Positions 1-5,210 of a DNA stretch of 5,210 nucleotides are shown here, one piece after another (the stretch's first letter is position 1; each line of letters begins with the position of its first letter). The DNA comes from Maribacter sp. (lineage in GTDB: Bacteria > Bacteroidota > Bacteroidia > Flavobacteriales > Flavobacteriaceae): the NCBI GenBank assembly GCA_013001935.1, contig JABDKZ010000290.1, forward strand, positions 1 to 5,210, in the 5' to 3' direction. A model generated the notes under the pieces. That model saw only the letters and a program-made list of their open reading frames with translations, did no database searches and was not told where the DNA came from. A program made the position numbers and the translations under genes.

Positions 1-1049
1 CCGCGGCCCACATCGCTATGATGGAGGACGAAGTTGTAACCAAAAGAAAATGGATGACCCAAGAACATTTTTTAGATCTTATTGGTGCAACAAATCTAAT
101 TCCGGGACCTAATTCCACCGAAATGACAATGCATTGTGGGTATGAACGGGGAGGCTGGAAAGGGCTTTTTGTGGCAGGCTTCTGTTTTATATTTCCGGCC
201 GTGGTCATTACCTCGGTTTTTGCCTTTTTGTACCTCCAGTATGGCCAATTACCGGAGGTAGAACCCTTTATTTATGGTATTAAACCTGCTGTGATTTCCA
301 TTATTTTAATGGCAGCATATCGCCTAGGCAAAAAGGCTATTAAAAGCAGTGAATTGGTTATCTTGGGTAGTATCACCTTGGTGGCTTGTTTGTTGGGTTT
401 AAATGAAATTATAGCGCTTTTCGGCTGCGGGCTTCTAGGTCTTACCGTCTATCTCATTAAGAAAAACACGAATACGCTTAAAAGTTATTTGCCGCTTGTG
501 CTGTTTCAGTTAAGCGACCCTTTAAAAATAGGAACCCTTAAAATATTTTTGACCTTTTTAAAGGTGGGTGCTATTCTATACGGTAGTGGTTATGTCTTAT
601 TTGCATTTCTAGATTCAGAATTGGTGGCCCATGGTTGGTTAACAAGACAAGCCTTGATTGATGCAGTGGCCGTTGGTCAAATGACACCGGGGCCCGTCTT
701 ATCTACGGCAACTTTCATCGGCTGGCAAATGAACGGCATTGCAGGAGCAATGGCGGCTACCATTGGAATTTTTCTTCCTTCTTTCTTATTTGTTCTGATC
801 TTGAATCCCCTGATTCCAAAAATGCGTAAATCAAATATTGTAGGAGCCCTATTAGACGCCGTCAATGTGGCTGCAGTTGCGCTGATATTGGCAGTATGTA
901 TTCAAATGGGGAAAGACACCTTAACCGATTGGCGAACGATACTGATTGCCGTTACCAGTTTGATTACGGTTTTTTATTTTAAAAAATTGAATAGTGCGTT
1001 TATCGTTCTTGCAGGTGCTTTGTTCGGATATGTATTGACCTTTATATAA
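1..1049 (+). CDS. chrA: Chromate transporter ChrA, long two-domain form, 5'-truncated by the window edge
   Basis: Inner-membrane transporter of the CHR (chromate ion transporter) family; characterised members export chromate and lower its toxicity. The reading frame is open to the window edge: complete codons start at base 3 and read AAHIA before the ATG at 18, matching the family's N-terminal GGPAAHIAMMEDEVV-type motif, so the ATG at 18 is internal and the true start lies outside. Counting from that ATG, 343 residues remain; family members are about 390-400, so some tens of residues are missing. Two homologous halves are visible. Half 1 has MMEDEVV (1-7) and NLIPGPNSTEM (26-36); half 2 has FLDSELV (197-203) and QMTPGPVLSTA (221-231). 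Each half is followed by a glycine-rich stretch and hydrophobic helices. The gene ends with TAA and faces the SulP gene tail to tail. Family assignment is firm; chromate as the physiological substrate is inferred from the family. Confidence 0.95.
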   Translation, partial: AAHIAMMEDEVVTKRKWMTQEHFLDLIGATNLIPGPNSTEMTMHCGYERGGWKGLFVAGFCFIFPAVVITSVFAFLYLQYGQLPEVEPFIYGIKPAVISIILMAAYRLGKKAIKSSELVILGSITLVACLLGLNEIIALFGCGLLGLTVYLIKKNTNTLKSYLPLVLFQLSDPLKIGTLKIFLTFLKVGAILYGSGYVLFAFLDSELVAHGWLTRQALIDAVAVGQMTPGPVLSTATFIGWQMNGIAGAMAATIGIFLPSFLFVLILNPLIPKMRKSNIVGALLDAVNVAAVALILAVCIQMGKDTLTDWRTILIAVTSLITVFYFKKLNSAFIVLAGALFGYVLTFI

Positions 1050-1164
1050 CCGTTGAGGTTAAAGTGAATTTTTCTCAGATGCATCTCTTGATCTGCTAAC
1101 AGAAATAGTTATAGAAAGAGCAATCAAATAACAAAATGAGGTATTAACTTTTAGAAAATCTCGA
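1050..1164. other. Convergent intergenic gap between chrA and the SulP gene
   Basis: This 115-base AT-rich gap separates two genes whose 3' ends face each other. It holds a 4-bp stem beginning in the chrA stop codon (AACC 1048-1051, GGTT 1057-1060) and a 5-bp inverted repeat (CAGAT 1076-1080, ATCTG 1091-1095, 10-base loop). Neither has a T-run on its 3' side in either direction, so I cannot call an intrinsic terminator. I see no small gene or RNA here. Confidence 0.6.
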
Positions 1165-2742
1165 TTAAAATTTGTCAAGTACCACTTTATACGTTGGGTC
1201 TTCCAATACATTTACATCAATAATGTCATTGGCATTTTTTAAAAGACGAATACAGTCCTTACTTAAATGTTTTAAGTGTACCTTCTTTCCGGCCTTGGCA
1301 TAGCGCTCGGTAATCTTATTCAAGGCTTCAATGCCAGACATATCGGCAACCCTACTTTCTTGAAAATCAATGATTACTTCCTTTGGGTCATTTTGAATAT
1401 CGAACTTTTCACCAAACAAGGTGGTAGATCCAAAGAACAGTGGCCCATAAATTTCATAATGCTTTACCCCATCGTCATCCACATATTTCCTTGCTCGAAT
1501 ACGTTTTGCATTCTCCCAGGAGTAGGCCAATGCAGAAATAATAACACCGAATAATACCGCAATAGCCAAGTTGTGGGTTATGGCGGTGATCAAGGTGACC
1601 AAGACCATGACGATGACATCTGAGTTCGGCATTTTACGGAAGGTTTTAAAACTGGCCCATTCAAAGGTACCAATGGCGACCATGAACATTAGACCAACCA
1701 AAGCGGCCATGGGTAAACGCTCAATCAAGTTAGACCCAAACATAATGAATACCAATAGCATAATCGCTGCAGTTATTCCGGACAATCGGGCCCGTGCCCC
1801 TGAAGAAGTGTTAATCAAACTTTGACCGATCATGGCACAACCTCCCATTCCAGAGAAAAAACCAGAAAGAATATTGGCCGTTCCTTGGGCAACACATTCT
1901 TTATTACCACTACCTCGGGTATCGGTTATCTCATCGATGATGTTGAGCGTGAGTAAACTTTCAGTTAATCCTACGACCGCCACAATGACCGAAAAAGGTA
2001 AAATGATTTTCAATGTTTCCCATGTGAATGGAATTTCTGGAATTGAAAGTGGCGGAAAGCCCCCTTGAATCGTTTGACCTTCTTTCATAGTATCTGCTAC
2101 GGTAAGGGTATCAACCCCAAAACCTAAAACAATTGCAGATACTACAACTATAGCCAATAACGAAGATGGAATAGCTTTTGTCAATTTTGGGAATCCCCAT
2201 ATGATAAGCATGGTCAACAAGGTTAGCCCTAGCATAGTATAAAAAGATGCCCCTGTCAAGAGTTGATCGGTACCCTTTTGGTAAAAATTTGGAAACTGGG
2301 CCATAAAAATGATAATAGCTAGTCCATTTACAAAGCCGAACATAACGGGGTGTGGTACCAAACGAATGAACTTACCCAACCGCAAAAATCCAGCAGCCAT
2401 TTGCATAAGCCCAGCGATGATAACCGTAGCAAAAACATAGTGTAAAATAGTCTCCGGTTCAATACCAGGAAAGGTATTCTTCAGTTCCAAAATCAATCCG
2501 ACAAAAATAACGGCTACAGCACCTGTAGCTCCTGATATCATTCCTGGTCTACCTCCAAAAATAGAAGTGATCAATGCCAATACAAAGGCGGCGTAAAGAC
2601 CCGTCAAAGGAGAAAAACCTGGAATCAGGGCAAACGCGATGGCTTCTGGCACCAAAGCCAAGGCAACGGTTAGTCCCGATAAAATCTCTGTTTTATAATC
2701 TACTTTCTGCTTAAAATCGAATATATTCAAATACTTCTTCAC
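1165..2742 (-). CDS. SulP family inorganic anion transporter with C-terminal STAS domain
   Basis: Membrane carrier of the SulP/SLC26 family, which moves anions such as sulfate, bicarbonate or dicarboxylates; the substrate here cannot be told from sequence. Of 525 residues, about 1-408 are the multi-helix transport domain. TM1 carries VPEAIAFALIPGFSPLTGLYAAF (31-53, given as two overlapping blocks PEAIAFALIPG and SPLTGLYAAF), followed by GGRPGMISGATGAVAV (63-78), the region that lines the anion site in solved SulP structures. The signature GMGGCAMIGQSLINTSSGARARLSG runs from 298 to 322. Residues about 430-525 form a STAS domain with VIIDF (456-460) and ADMSGIEAL (466-474), matching the conserved DxSG loop. 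Full length is normal for a bacterial SulP. The start is GTG at 2742: the frame is open upstream to a TAA at 2791-2793 with no ATG between, and the next in-frame ATG codons fall inside the transport domain. The PhyH gene lies 80 bases upstream, same strand. STAS domains usually affect trafficking, assembly or regulation of the carrier. Confidence 0.95.
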   Translation of the reverse strand: MKKYLNIFDFKQKVDYKTEILSGLTVALALVPEAIAFALIPGFSPLTGLYAAFVLALITSIFGGRPGMISGATGAVAVIFVGLILELKNTFPGIEPETILHYVFATVIIAGLMQMAAGFLRLGKFIRLVPHPVMFGFVNGLAIIIFMAQFPNFYQKGTDQLLTGASFYTMLGLTLLTMLIIWGFPKLTKAIPSSLLAIVVVSAIVLGFGVDTLTVADTMKEGQTIQGGFPPLSIPEIPFTWETLKIILPFSVIVAVVGLTESLLTLNIIDEITDTRGSGNKECVAQGTANILSGFFSGMGGCAMIGQSLINTSSGARARLSGITAAIMLLVFIMFGSNLIERLPMAALVGLMFMVAIGTFEWASFKTFRKMPNSDVIVMVLVTLITAITHNLAIAVLFGVIISALAYSWENAKRIRARKYVDDDGVKHYEIYGPLFFGSTTLFGEKFDIQNDPKEVIIDFQESRVADMSGIEALNKITERYAKAGKKVHLKHLSKDCIRLLKNANDIIDVNVLEDPTYKVVLDKF

Positions 2743-2761
2743 ACCTAGGAATTTAAGGGCG

Positions 2762-2769
2762 CAAAAATA
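2762..2769 (-). promoter_or_regulatory. Candidate Bacteroidota -7 box for the SulP gene
   Basis: The minus strand reads TATTTTTG, a full match to the Bacteroidota -7 consensus TANNTTTG, 19 bases before the GTG start. Transcription would begin about 5-7 bases downstream, leaving a leader of only about 13-15 bases. No TTTG or TTG is seen at the expected distance upstream, so the promoter is incomplete by eye and remains a candidate. If real, the SulP gene can be transcribed independently of the PhyH gene. Confidence 0.4.
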
Positions 2770-2799
2770 GTATTTAAAGTTGGTTTGACCTTAAAACAG

Positions 2800-2810
2800 C
2801 TAATTATTAG
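2800..2810. repeat. Short palindrome CTAAT-T-ATTAG upstream of the SulP gene
   Basis: CTAAT (2800-2804) and ATTAG (2806-2810) form a perfect inverted repeat around a single central T. It lies 31-38 bases upstream of the candidate SulP -7 box, about where an operator could sit, and 12 bases beyond the PhyH stop. There is no GC-rich stem or T-run, so it is not an intrinsic terminator. Operator function is a guess; the pair is AT-rich and could be chance. Confidence 0.35.
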
Positions 2811-2822
2811 GAATTTGACAAC

Positions 2823-3797
2823 TTACCAAGGCTTTAAGCCCAACAATTTTTCCCCAAGTGGTGATAATTTGGCAGTTTCGTATTTTTCTTGTTCCCAATT
2901 TCTTGGATCTCCGGGGAAAGCGTAGCCTTCAGGGGCAATTCTATTTTTCCAAGAATTTATGCGCCATTGCCTTAGCGCCTCATTTTCCTCTTCAGCCGGC
3001 ATCATTGAAATGTATTGTGCAATCCGTACCTTGTCCTTAGATTTATTTGGTCTAATTCCGTGGGGTTCGGTACTATTGAAGATGAGCAAATCCCCAGCTT
3101 CTAATTTTACTTTTACAATTTTATCCTCTAAACCAGAAATGTCGGGTTGAAAACGATCGCGGTCTTCCGGCTGTGACAATTTCCAAGAATCATAATTTCT
3201 ATAAAGCCATGGAATGCATTGAAATCCTCCCATATTTTCATCAGTCTGGTCGGCCAGGGCCAATACGCCCTGCACATTTTGTGGCCTTGTCTCTGGGTCA
3301 TAATCCCAATGAACAAAACCTTTTTGTTCATGGCCTGGTCTATTCGGAAAATTCAGATTGGCACGATCAATCGTTACCCAAAGTTTTTCGGTACCCCAAA
3401 CATCCGCAAATGCGTCATAAACACGCTGCATTTGTCTATTGTTCCATAAATACTGGTTATTGTATACCTCGACCATTCCCGTACCCGTAAGCTCTTTCAT
3501 TTTCATTTCGGCCCTTGGTGGAGCATACCAGGATTCTGGATTATTTGGGTCTTTTTCTTCAAACTCCCAAAGAAAATCGGCAGTAGCCCGTGCCTGCTCT
3601 TTTGGAACCGCATTTTTTATAACGATATAGCCATTATGTATCCAAAACGCCCAATCTTCTTCACTCATAACCCGCAAGGGTTTTTCATTCGAACGATCAT
3701 TCAAGTTTATTTTACTACTTGTAGCCGTTGAAGGATTTCCGGGAATTTCTTCATGGGCCTTATTGGCCATCTCTAATTTTGTGTTGACTTTTTCCAT
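2823..3797 (-). CDS. Phytanoyl-CoA dioxygenase (PhyH) family Fe(II)/2-oxoglutarate-dependent oxygenase
   Basis: Predicted cytoplasmic non-heme iron oxygenase that couples oxidative decarboxylation of 2-oxoglutarate to hydroxylation of a small molecule. Of 324 residues, the PhyH domain begins near EEDWAFWIHNGYIVIKNAVP (46-65), the usual family opening. The iron triad is visible: HWD (H163, D165) in the block FVHWDYDPETRP, and distal H246 in STEPHGIRP. R258 (VRIAQYISM), 12 residues after H246, is the likely 2-oxoglutarate carboxylate ligand. AGDLLIF (234-240) is the strand before the distal histidine. No signal peptide or membrane segment is seen. Residues 1-43 are polar, low in hydrophobics and probably disordered; Met10 or Met44 are alternative starts, but the ATG at 3797 is the first after the intergenic region. 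The PhyH family covers many substrates (acyl-CoAs, ectoine, halogenated and natural-product intermediates), so none is named here. The gene is divergent from an AraC regulator and 80 bases upstream of the SulP gene. Confidence 0.92.
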   Translation of the reverse strand: MEKVNTKLEMANKAHEEIPGNPSTATSSKINLNDRSNEKPLRVMSEEDWAFWIHNGYIVIKNAVPKEQARATADFLWEFEEKDPNNPESWYAPPRAEMKMKELTGTGMVEVYNNQYLWNNRQMQRVYDAFADVWGTEKLWVTIDRANLNFPNRPGHEQKGFVHWDYDPETRPQNVQGVLALADQTDENMGGFQCIPWLYRNYDSWKLSQPEDRDRFQPDISGLEDKIVKVKLEAGDLLIFNSTEPHGIRPNKSKDKVRIAQYISMMPAEEENEALRQWRINSWKNRIAPEGYAFPGDPRNWEQEKYETAKLSPLGEKLLGLKPW

Positions 3798-3826
3798 GAT
3801 TTATTTATCTAGTTGAATTGACAAGG

Positions 3827-3857
3827 TAAAACTAAGGATCAGCTTATAGCAACTCAA
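3827..3857 (-). promoter_or_regulatory. Weak candidate promoter for the PhyH gene
   Basis: On the minus strand TTG (3857-3855) is followed after 20 bases by TAGTTTTA (3834-3827), which matches seven of eight consensus positions of TANNTTTG. It would start transcription about 20-25 bases before the ATG at 3797, which suits that start codon. A mismatch at the last, usually conserved G makes this tentative. Confidence 0.3.
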
Positions 3858-3865
3858 CCGCAATA

Positions 3866-3910
3866 TTGACCATTATTTGAACTATATTGATTTTTTTATC
3901 TTATTTTTGA
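3866..3910. promoter_or_regulatory. Helically phased TTGA repeats, possible AraC-type operator
   Basis: TTGA occurs on the plus strand at 3866-3869, 3877-3880, 3887-3890 and 3907-3910, that is at steps of 11, 10 and 20 bases, close to whole turns of B-DNA. Two more copies lie near the PhyH start (3813-3816 and 3818-3821). AraC-family proteins commonly bind direct repeats spaced by whole helical turns, and such a regulator is encoded 32 bases downstream. Two of the copies overlap the candidate -33 and -7 boxes, so part of the pattern could be promoter sequence. Operator function is inferred. Confidence 0.35.
3876..3909 (+). promoter_or_regulatory. Candidate Bacteroidota promoter for the AraC-family regulator
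   Basis: TTTG (3876-3879) and TATTTTTG (3902-3909) match the -33 and -7 consensus elements TTTG and TANNTTTG, with a 22-base spacer at the long end of the accepted range. The start of transcription would fall near 3914-3917, giving a leader of about 25-28 bases before the ATG at 3942. This is the best promoter candidate in the window. Confidence 0.5.
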
Positions 3911-3941
3911 CATAATAAGTGCAATTTAGTTAAATTTAGAA

Positions 3942-4796
3942 ATGAAAATTCAGTTAGAAACGTTTAAATCAAACAGTAGAAGCCCTTTTCGGCTTTTACA
4001 TAATCCTCGGCTGAATAATTTATTCTACTGGCATTTTCATCCCGATTTTGAATTGGTCTTTATAGAAGGCGCAAGTGCCACCAGACATGTTGGTGACCAT
4101 ATTTCTACCTATAATGACAGTGATTTGGTTTTCATAGGGTCGAACATTCCGCACTTGAACTTTGATTATGGCATACAGACCGAATACACTAAAGAGGTCT
4201 TGCATATTAAACCCTTTTTTAAGCATATGGTTCTTGGAGAAATCCCTGAACTCTTAGAAATTATAGAACTTTTCAAAAGAGCTGCCCATGGCATAGCCTT
4301 TAGTGGGGAAACCAAAGGAATTGTTGGGGATCGATTGAAAAAACTCCATTTACTTTCTTCATTTGATATGTTTATGGAAGTCATCCAAATTCTTAAGATT
4401 TTATCGTTAAGTAAAGAATTTGATTTGCTTCACGAACAACCCTTTGTTAATAAATACAATAAAAAAGAACAGGAAAGACTCCGGCACATTTATGCCTTTA
4501 TAGATGAGAACTACCATAGAAAAATTAATATCGATGAAATAGCGGCTAAATGTAATTTGGGCAAAGAAGCTTTCTGCAGGTATTTTAAAAAAGCTACTGG
4601 TAATACGTTTGTTGGTTTCTTGAATCAATATAAAATCAGCCAGGCCAAACGGTTATTGCTAGCGGGAAAAAATGTGGGTGAAACCTGCTTTGAATGTGGA
4701 TTTGAAAGTCTGTCGTATTTTAACAGGACCTTTAAAAAAGTTACCAATGAAAATCCTTCTGAATTTAAAAAGAAAATGGCCCAAAATTTGATATAA
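3942..4796 (+). CDS. AraC family transcriptional regulator with cupin-like N-terminal sensor domain
   Basis: DNA-binding regulator of 284 residues, a normal length for the family. Residues about 25-95 form a cupin-like ligand-sensing domain with WHFHPDFELVFIEG (30-43) and GSNIPH (66-71). The middle (about 95-175) is helical and probably links or dimerises. Residues about 178-280 form the paired helix-turn-helix AraC domain: the first covers INIDEIAAKCNLGKEAFCRYF (195-215; the core is IDEIAAKCNLGKEAF), the second NVGETCFECGFESLSYFNRTF (244-264; core CFECGFESLSYFNRTFKK), with the closing family motif NENPSEFKKK (269-278). The ATG at 3942 is preceded by an A-rich stretch without a clear Shine-Dalgarno, as is usual in Bacteroidota. 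It diverges from the PhyH gene across 144 bases, a classic layout for a regulator and its target, so it probably controls that gene and maybe itself. The effector is unknown. It may activate, as most AraC proteins do. Confidence 0.93.
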   Translation: MKIQLETFKSNSRSPFRLLHNPRLNNLFYWHFHPDFELVFIEGASATRHVGDHISTYNDSDLVFIGSNIPHLNFDYGIQTEYTKEVLHIKPFFKHMVLGEIPELLEIIELFKRAAHGIAFSGETKGIVGDRLKKLHLLSSFDMFMEVIQILKILSLSKEFDLLHEQPFVNKYNKKEQERLRHIYAFIDENYHRKINIDEIAAKCNLGKEAFCRYFKKATGNTFVGFLNQYKISQAKRLLLAGKNVGETCFECGFESLSYFNRTFKKVTNENPSEFKKKMAQNLI

Positions 4797-4798
4797 AA

Positions 4799-4837
4799 CT
4801 TACCGAACAGGGTTCACGCAAGATACCGATAGGTAAG
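4799..4837. repeat. Inverted repeat CTTACC/GGTAAG just after the AraC-family gene
   Basis: CTTACC (4799-4804) and GGTAAG (4832-4837) form a 6-bp stem around 27 bases, inside which GAAC (4805-4808) and GTTC (4812-4815) can form a smaller hairpin. TACCGA also repeats directly at 4801-4806 and 4824-4829. On the plus strand the stem is followed by CACAAAAAATAAT, with no T-run, so it is not a standard terminator for the AraC gene. On the minus strand it is followed by TTTTAT, but no minus-strand gene ends here. It may mark the 3' end of the transcript by structure alone. Confidence 0.45.
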
Positions 4838-4903
4838 CACAAAAAATAATTGCTATCAATAAGGTTCTTTCTGGATGCTTCTTTTTAACTTGGCAGCTAG
4901 TTT

Positions 4904-4933
4904 TTTGAAATGTAACTATTTACTTTTATCCTG
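4904..4933 (+). promoter_or_regulatory. Weak candidate promoter for the pafA-like gene
   Basis: TTTG (4904-4907) is followed after exactly 19 bases by TATCCTGG (4927-4934 including the last G), which matches six of eight positions of the Bacteroidota -7 box. It would give a leader of roughly 30 bases before the ATG at 4971. The spacing is ideal but the -7 match is poor. The 174-base gap after the AraC gene makes an independent promoter likely somewhere here. Confidence 0.25.
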
Positions 4934-4970
4934 GACAATTAACAAATATTATACCCTAATACATATGGTA

Positions 4971-5210
4971 ATGCGCAAATCAAATATTTTATTCCTTCTT
5001 TTTTTAATCGGTTATGCTTTTAATGGTTGGGCCCAAGATTCGCAAAAGCCCAAATTGGTGGTTGGAGTAATAATTGACCAAATGGGTTTTGATCAATTGT
5101 ACAAATATAAAGACAGGTACGGAGAGACCGGTTTCAATAGGTTGCTAAATGAAGGATTCAATTTTAAGAATGCAAATGTAAATTATATCCCCTCTGAAAC
5201 GGCCCCCGGT
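4971..5210 (+). CDS. pafA: PafA-like alkaline phosphatase, exported, 3'-truncated by the window edge
   Basis: First 80 codons of a secreted phosphatase of the alkaline phosphatase superfamily. PafA enzymes are periplasmic, calcium-activated, zinc-dependent phosphomonoesterases widespread in Bacteroidota. Residues 1-21 are a signal peptide (MRKSN, then a hydrophobic core, ending GWA) with likely cleavage before Q22. The mature start KPKLVVGVIIDQM (26-38) carries D36, matching the family's first metal-binding aspartate, and NYIPSETAPG (71-80) carries T77, matching the catalytic threonine of PafA in its TGPGH-type motif. Here the family's usual TGPG reads TAPG. The frame is open to the last base; the full protein should be about 540-550 residues. 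An in-frame ATG two codons upstream (4965) is an equally possible start; one further upstream (4875) would bury the signal peptide. The AraC gene ends 174 bases before. Other superfamily members (phosphodiesterase-like) cannot be fully excluded from 80 residues. Confidence 0.85.
   Translation, partial: MRKSNILFLLFLIGYAFNGWAQDSQKPKLVVGVIIDQMGFDQLYKYKDRYGETGFNRLLNEGFNFKNANVNYIPSETAPG

Larger units (their letters stand above)
2746..2816. repeat. Nine-base direct repeat TAGGAATTT at both ends of the PhyH-SulP gap
   Basis: TAGGAATTT occurs at 2746-2754 and again at 2808-2816, 62 bases apart. Read on the coding (minus) strand it is AAATTCCTA. One copy sits just beyond the PhyH stop codon and the other ends 3 bases before the SulP GTG. 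Flanking bases differ, so the identity is exactly nine bases. It could be a paired regulatory site or chance in AT-rich DNA. Confidence 0.5.

Noticed and set aside
18..20. ATG at 18 as the real start of chrA
   Set aside because: The codons just before it read AAHIA, which continue a conserved ChrA motif, so the gene extends past the window edge.
1048..1060. AACC/GGTT hairpin at the chrA stop as a terminator
   Set aside because: The stem has only four pairs and is followed by AAAGTGAA, not by a T-run.
1276..2068. Three plus-strand open frames opposite the SulP gene
   Set aside because: All are antisense to a complete transporter with clear signature motifs; their composition follows from the opposite strand and none resembles a known protein.
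3173..3490. 105-codon plus-strand open frame opposite the PhyH gene
   Set aside because: It lies wholly antisense to a well-conserved oxygenase including its iron-binding motif, has no recognisable domain, and several other shadow frames overlap the same stretch.
4020..4628. Minus-strand open frames opposite the AraC-family gene
   Set aside because: Short, antisense to conserved helix-turn-helix and cupin coding sequence, and without domain or start-site support.
4806..4822. GGGTTCACGC resembling a tRNA T-arm
   Set aside because: The expected T-stem pairing is missing and no acceptor, D or anticodon arm can be drawn around it.
1..5210. Search for a mobile element, defence system or other novel gene cassette
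   Set aside because: All five genes belong to common families, coding is intact, and no transposase, integrase, long terminal repeats, toxin-antitoxin pair or nuclease is present.

Overview
The window looks like a chromosomal stretch from a Bacteroidota bacterium, most likely a marine flavobacterium (inferred from protein character and promoter style, not from a search). The DNA is AT-rich and all four visible stop codons are TAA. Shine-Dalgarno sequences are weak or absent, and several gaps hold matches to the Bacteroidota promoter pattern (TTTG/TTG, about 17-23 bases, TANNTTTG). The protein set (long-form ChrA, SulP with STAS domain, PhyH-family dioxygenase, AraC regulator with cupin-like N-terminus, PafA-type phosphatase) fits that group.

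Layout: (1) bases 1-1049, plus strand, a chromate transporter (ChrA) whose first few dozen residues lie outside the window. (2) bases 1165-2742, minus strand, a complete SulP anion transporter with a C-terminal STAS domain, convergent with chrA across a 115-base gap that has no clear terminator. (3) bases 2823-3797, minus strand, a complete phytanoyl-CoA dioxygenase (PhyH) family Fe(II)/2-oxoglutarate oxygenase, 80 bases upstream of the SulP gene and in the same direction. (4) bases 3942-4796, plus strand, a complete AraC-family regulator, divergent from the PhyH gene across a 144-base region holding a good plus-strand promoter candidate and an unusual cluster of TTGA words. (5) bases 4971-5210, plus strand, the first 80 codons of an exported PafA-like alkaline phosphatase that runs off the window.

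Working together: the divergent regulator/PhyH arrangement suggests that the AraC protein controls the oxygenase, and perhaps the SulP gene by read-through. The oxygenase substrate cannot be named from sequence. ChrA and SulP both move oxyanions and their tails face each other, but nothing ties their expression together. PafA probably belongs to a separate phosphate-scavenging function.

I see no mobile element, RNA gene, CRISPR array, phage gene or defence system. This is a fairly ordinary chromosomal region; the most interesting part is the regulatory DNA between the PhyH and AraC genes.
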